NCBI RefSeq assembly: GCF_000504305.1
Contig: NZ_KI632512.1
Coordinates: forward strand, 3,895,639 to 3,959,638
Direction of reading: 5' to 3'
Origin: Nitratidesulfovibrio termitidis HI1
GTDB lineage: Bacteria; Desulfobacterota; Desulfovibrionia; Desulfovibrionales; Desulfovibrionaceae
DNA: 64,000 bases
In this document: positions 62,199-64,000 of the stretch, piece by piece
Layout: each line of letters begins with the position of its first letter
Position numbering within the stretch: position 1 is the stretch's first letter
Program-made: the position numbers and the translations under genes
The notes under the pieces: generated by a model
What the model saw: the letters and a program-made list of their open reading frames with translations, nothing else
Databases searched by the model: none
Told to the model about the DNA's origin: nothing

Positions 62199-63110
62199 AT
62201 GTCCGGTGCAACCATGCCCCGTGAAGGATACTACGCCCTGCGCGAGGGGCGGGTGCTGTGCATCGCCCATCGCGGCGCGCGCTCCGTGGCGCCCGAAAAC
62301 ACCATCCTTGCCGCCCAGCGCGGGCTGGAAGAGGGCGCGGACCTGTGGGAACTGGACGTGCAGCTTACCGCTGACGGTCATCTGGTGGTGGTGCACGACG
62401 ACACCCTGGACCGCACCACCGACGTGGCCACCCGCCCGGAATACGCAGGCCGAGCCCCGTGGCGGGTCTGCGACTTCACCCTGGACGAGGTGCGCGGACT
62501 GGACACGGGCGGCTGGTATCAGGCTGCGGACCCGCACGGCCAGATTGCCTCGGGTGGAGTGACCGCCGACGACCTTGCCCTGTTCCCCGGCCTGCGCATC
62601 CCCACGCTGGACGAGGCCCTGGCCTTCACGGCGGACCACGCCTGGCGCGTCAACGTGGAAATCAAGGACATGACCGTCAACGCGGACGGCAGCCCTGGCA
62701 GCCCGAATTATCCGGGCGACGAGGCGGTGGTCCGCGCCGTGCTGGAATGCATCCGCGCGCATGGCCTGATGGAGCGGACGCTGCTGTCCTCCTTCCGGCA
62801 CGACTGCCTGCGCCACGCGGCCCGCATGGAACCCGCGCTGGCCCTTGCCGCGCTGGTGGAGGACGTGCGCCCGGACGACCCGGTGGCCCTGTGCAGCGAA
62901 CTTGGCGTGGTGGCCTACCACCCCGGCGACGACATCGTCACCGAAGCGGACGTGGCCGGGCTGCGGGCAATCGGCGTTGCCGTCAACGTCTGGACCGTGA
63001 ACGAAGAGGCGGACATGCGCCGGTTCATGGACTGGGGCGTGGCCGGGCTGATCACCGATGTTCCGCTGCTGTGCTGGGGTGTACTGCGCGAGAGGGGTTT
63101 GAGCGCGTAA
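62199..63110 (+). CDS. glycerophosphoryl diester phosphodiesterase
   Basis: 303-residue cytoplasmic GDPD-family enzyme that hydrolyses glycerophosphodiesters to glycerol-3-phosphate and an alcohol. The catalytic HRGARSVAPENT is near residue 25, followed by LWELDVQLTADGHLVVVHDDTLDRTT (two catalytic His, metal ligands) and the C-terminal NVWTVNEE and GLITDVP blocks. The ATG at 62199 has AGGAGG five bases upstream; the longer frame upstream runs through the palindrome and is rejected. Confidence 0.93.
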   Translation: MSGATMPREGYYALREGRVLCIAHRGARSVAPENTILAAQRGLEEGADLWELDVQLTADGHLVVVHDDTLDRTTDVATRPEYAGRAPWRVCDFTLDEVRGLDTGGWYQAADPHGQIASGGVTADDLALFPGLRIPTLDEALAFTADHAWRVNVEIKDMTVNADGSPGSPNYPGDEAVVRAVLECIRAHGLMERTLLSSFRHDCLRHAARMEPALALAALVEDVRPDDPVALCSELGVVAYHPGDDIVTEADVAGLRAIGVAVNVWTVNEEADMRRFMDWGVAGLITDVPLLCWGVLRERGLSA

Positions 63111-63380
63111 GGGGTGTTTGGGCGTTGCCTTGTCCGCCCCCTCCGTTTGAGAGGGCAGGGTAAGGGGGCTACGGACCGCGCCCCCCGTGCATTCCCGCTC
63201 GCGGAACAGCCTGCATATCCGGATGGTTGACCCGGCGCGCCACAAGGCGTAGGCCGTGCGCTCGGGCATCCGCGCCTGCCGTGGTGGCGGTGCGTGGTTC
63301 CCACCGCGACTTCCACGCAATCGTCAGGCAACCCGTGCGCCGGTCCCGTCCGGCCAGCTTCCGCCCTGCGGAGGAACCCC

Positions 63381-64000
63381 ATGCCCGCCCTCGGGACCGG
63401 CGAACTCGCCGCCCTGTCCACCGCCGCCCTCTGGGCGGTTTCGTGCCAGATCCACGCCATCCTTTCCCGGCGCCTTGGCGCCCACACCCTGATCCTGCTG
63501 CGTCTGCCCATCTGCATCGTGATGTTCGGCGCATGGTGGGGCGCATCCGTGCTCTTTTTCGGCGGCGGGGTGATGGTGCCCGGCGCGGGCAACTCGCCTG
63601 GCCTGACTGGCCTGACTGGCGCGGGCGGCCCCAGCACAGTGGCCTTGATATCGCTGGCCCTGTCCGGAGTGTTCGGCGTGGCCCTGTGCGACCTGCTGTT
63701 CTATTCCGGCGTGGTGCTGGTGGGCGCGCGGGTGGCCTTGCTGGTGCAGTCGTTGTCCACGGTGATCACCGCCGTGCTCGGCTACCTGTTTCTGGGCGAG
63801 GCCATCGGCCCCATGGGCATCGCGGGCATTCTCATCGCCACGGTCGGGGTGGCCTGGGTGGTGGGCGACGGCGGCACGGTGCCCGAGGGGGCGGTGCCCC
63901 TGTCCCGCGCCGTGCGTTTGCGCGGGGTGGGTCTGGCCTTTGCCTCGGCACTGGCGCTTTCCGGTGGCATGGTGCTGTCCAAGCAGGGGTTGAGCGAAGG
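63381..64000 (+). CDS. EamA/DMT-family transporter, 3' truncated by the window
   Basis: The frame from the ATG at 63381 (GGAGG upstream) stays open for at least 206 residues to the window edge. It shows EamA/DMT helices: ALSTAALWAVSCQIHAILSRRL, LILLRLPICIVMFGAWW, SLALSGVFGVALCDLLFYSGVV and VALLVQSLSTVITAVLGYLFLGE with IATVGVAWVV. The second EamA repeat is cut off. A glycine/threonine-rich loop around residues 70-90 is low-complexity. Substrate unknown. Confidence 0.82.
   Translation, partial: MPALGTGELAALSTAALWAVSCQIHAILSRRLGAHTLILLRLPICIVMFGAWWGASVLFFGGGVMVPGAGNSPGLTGLTGAGGPSTVALISLALSGVFGVALCDLLFYSGVVLVGARVALLVQSLSTVITAVLGYLFLGEAIGPMGIAGILIATVGVAWVVGDGGTVPEGAVPLSRAVRLRGVGLAFASALALSGGMVLSKQGLSE

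Overview
The window is GC-rich chromosomal DNA from a deltaproteobacterial sulfate reducer of the Desulfovibrio / Nitratidesulfovibrio type. This is inferred from the gene set and order (cdsA-uppS-frr-pyrH next to tsf-rpsB, an orphan ferredoxin:thioredoxin reductase catalytic subunit, CheV and PilZ proteins, a short flagellin) and from the strongly G/C-ending codons. No rRNA, tRNA, CRISPR array, integrase or transposase was seen.

Layout. Positions 1-7.1 kb (minus strand) hold a translation and envelope cluster: rpsB-tsf, a DegT/DnrJ sugar aminotransferase, a family-2 glycosyltransferase, pyrH, frr, uppS and cdsA. Positions 7.3-14.6 kb (minus) hold an FAH-family hydrolase, RNase J and a GntR-hydroxypyruvate isomerase-FemAB-tartronate semialdehyde reductase cluster. 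A HipB/HipA toxin-antitoxin pair (14.6-16.4 kb) and an EF-G-like GTPase with a long leader (16.6-19.2 kb) follow. Positions 19.5-31 kb hold a glutaredoxin/FTR pair, a PfkB kinase with CutA, endonuclease III with a YprB-like exonuclease, CheV, PilZ, metK, panC, an unusual cysteine-peptidase-like protein and panB.

Positions 31.2-34 kb hold flagellin, preceded by two near-ideal CsrA-binding hairpins, then a DUF2238 membrane protein and a YfbR-like HD phosphohydrolase. Positions 34.0-38.5 kb are a compact AT-richer island of three same-strand genes: a beta-class DNA methyltransferase, a HerA-type ATPase and a NurA-type nuclease. It reads as a restriction-modification-like defence operon and is the leading candidate for an under-described system.

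Positions 38.6-43.2 kb encode a MacAB-like export system (adaptor, ATPase, two permeases). Positions 43.6-56.5 kb hold an unknown protein, two tandem Hsp20 chaperones, a CorA-type transporter with a repetitive N-terminal region, a REC-HDOD protein, a zinc-ribbon protein, SurE, a PAS/GAF/GGDEF/EAL protein, an RRM protein, a glycine-zipper lipoprotein and an unknown protein. Positions 56.6-64 kb hold RarD, a complete PotD-PotA-PotB-PotC polyamine-type ABC transporter, a glycerophosphodiester phosphodiesterase and a truncated EamA transporter running off the right edge.

A recurring theme is short tandem repeats. Intergenic arrays use units of 10 or 11 nt, while arrays inside genes use multiples of three (9, 21 or 39 nt), so that copy-number change would keep the reading frame. 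All functional calls rest on reading motifs in the translated sequence; no database search was run.
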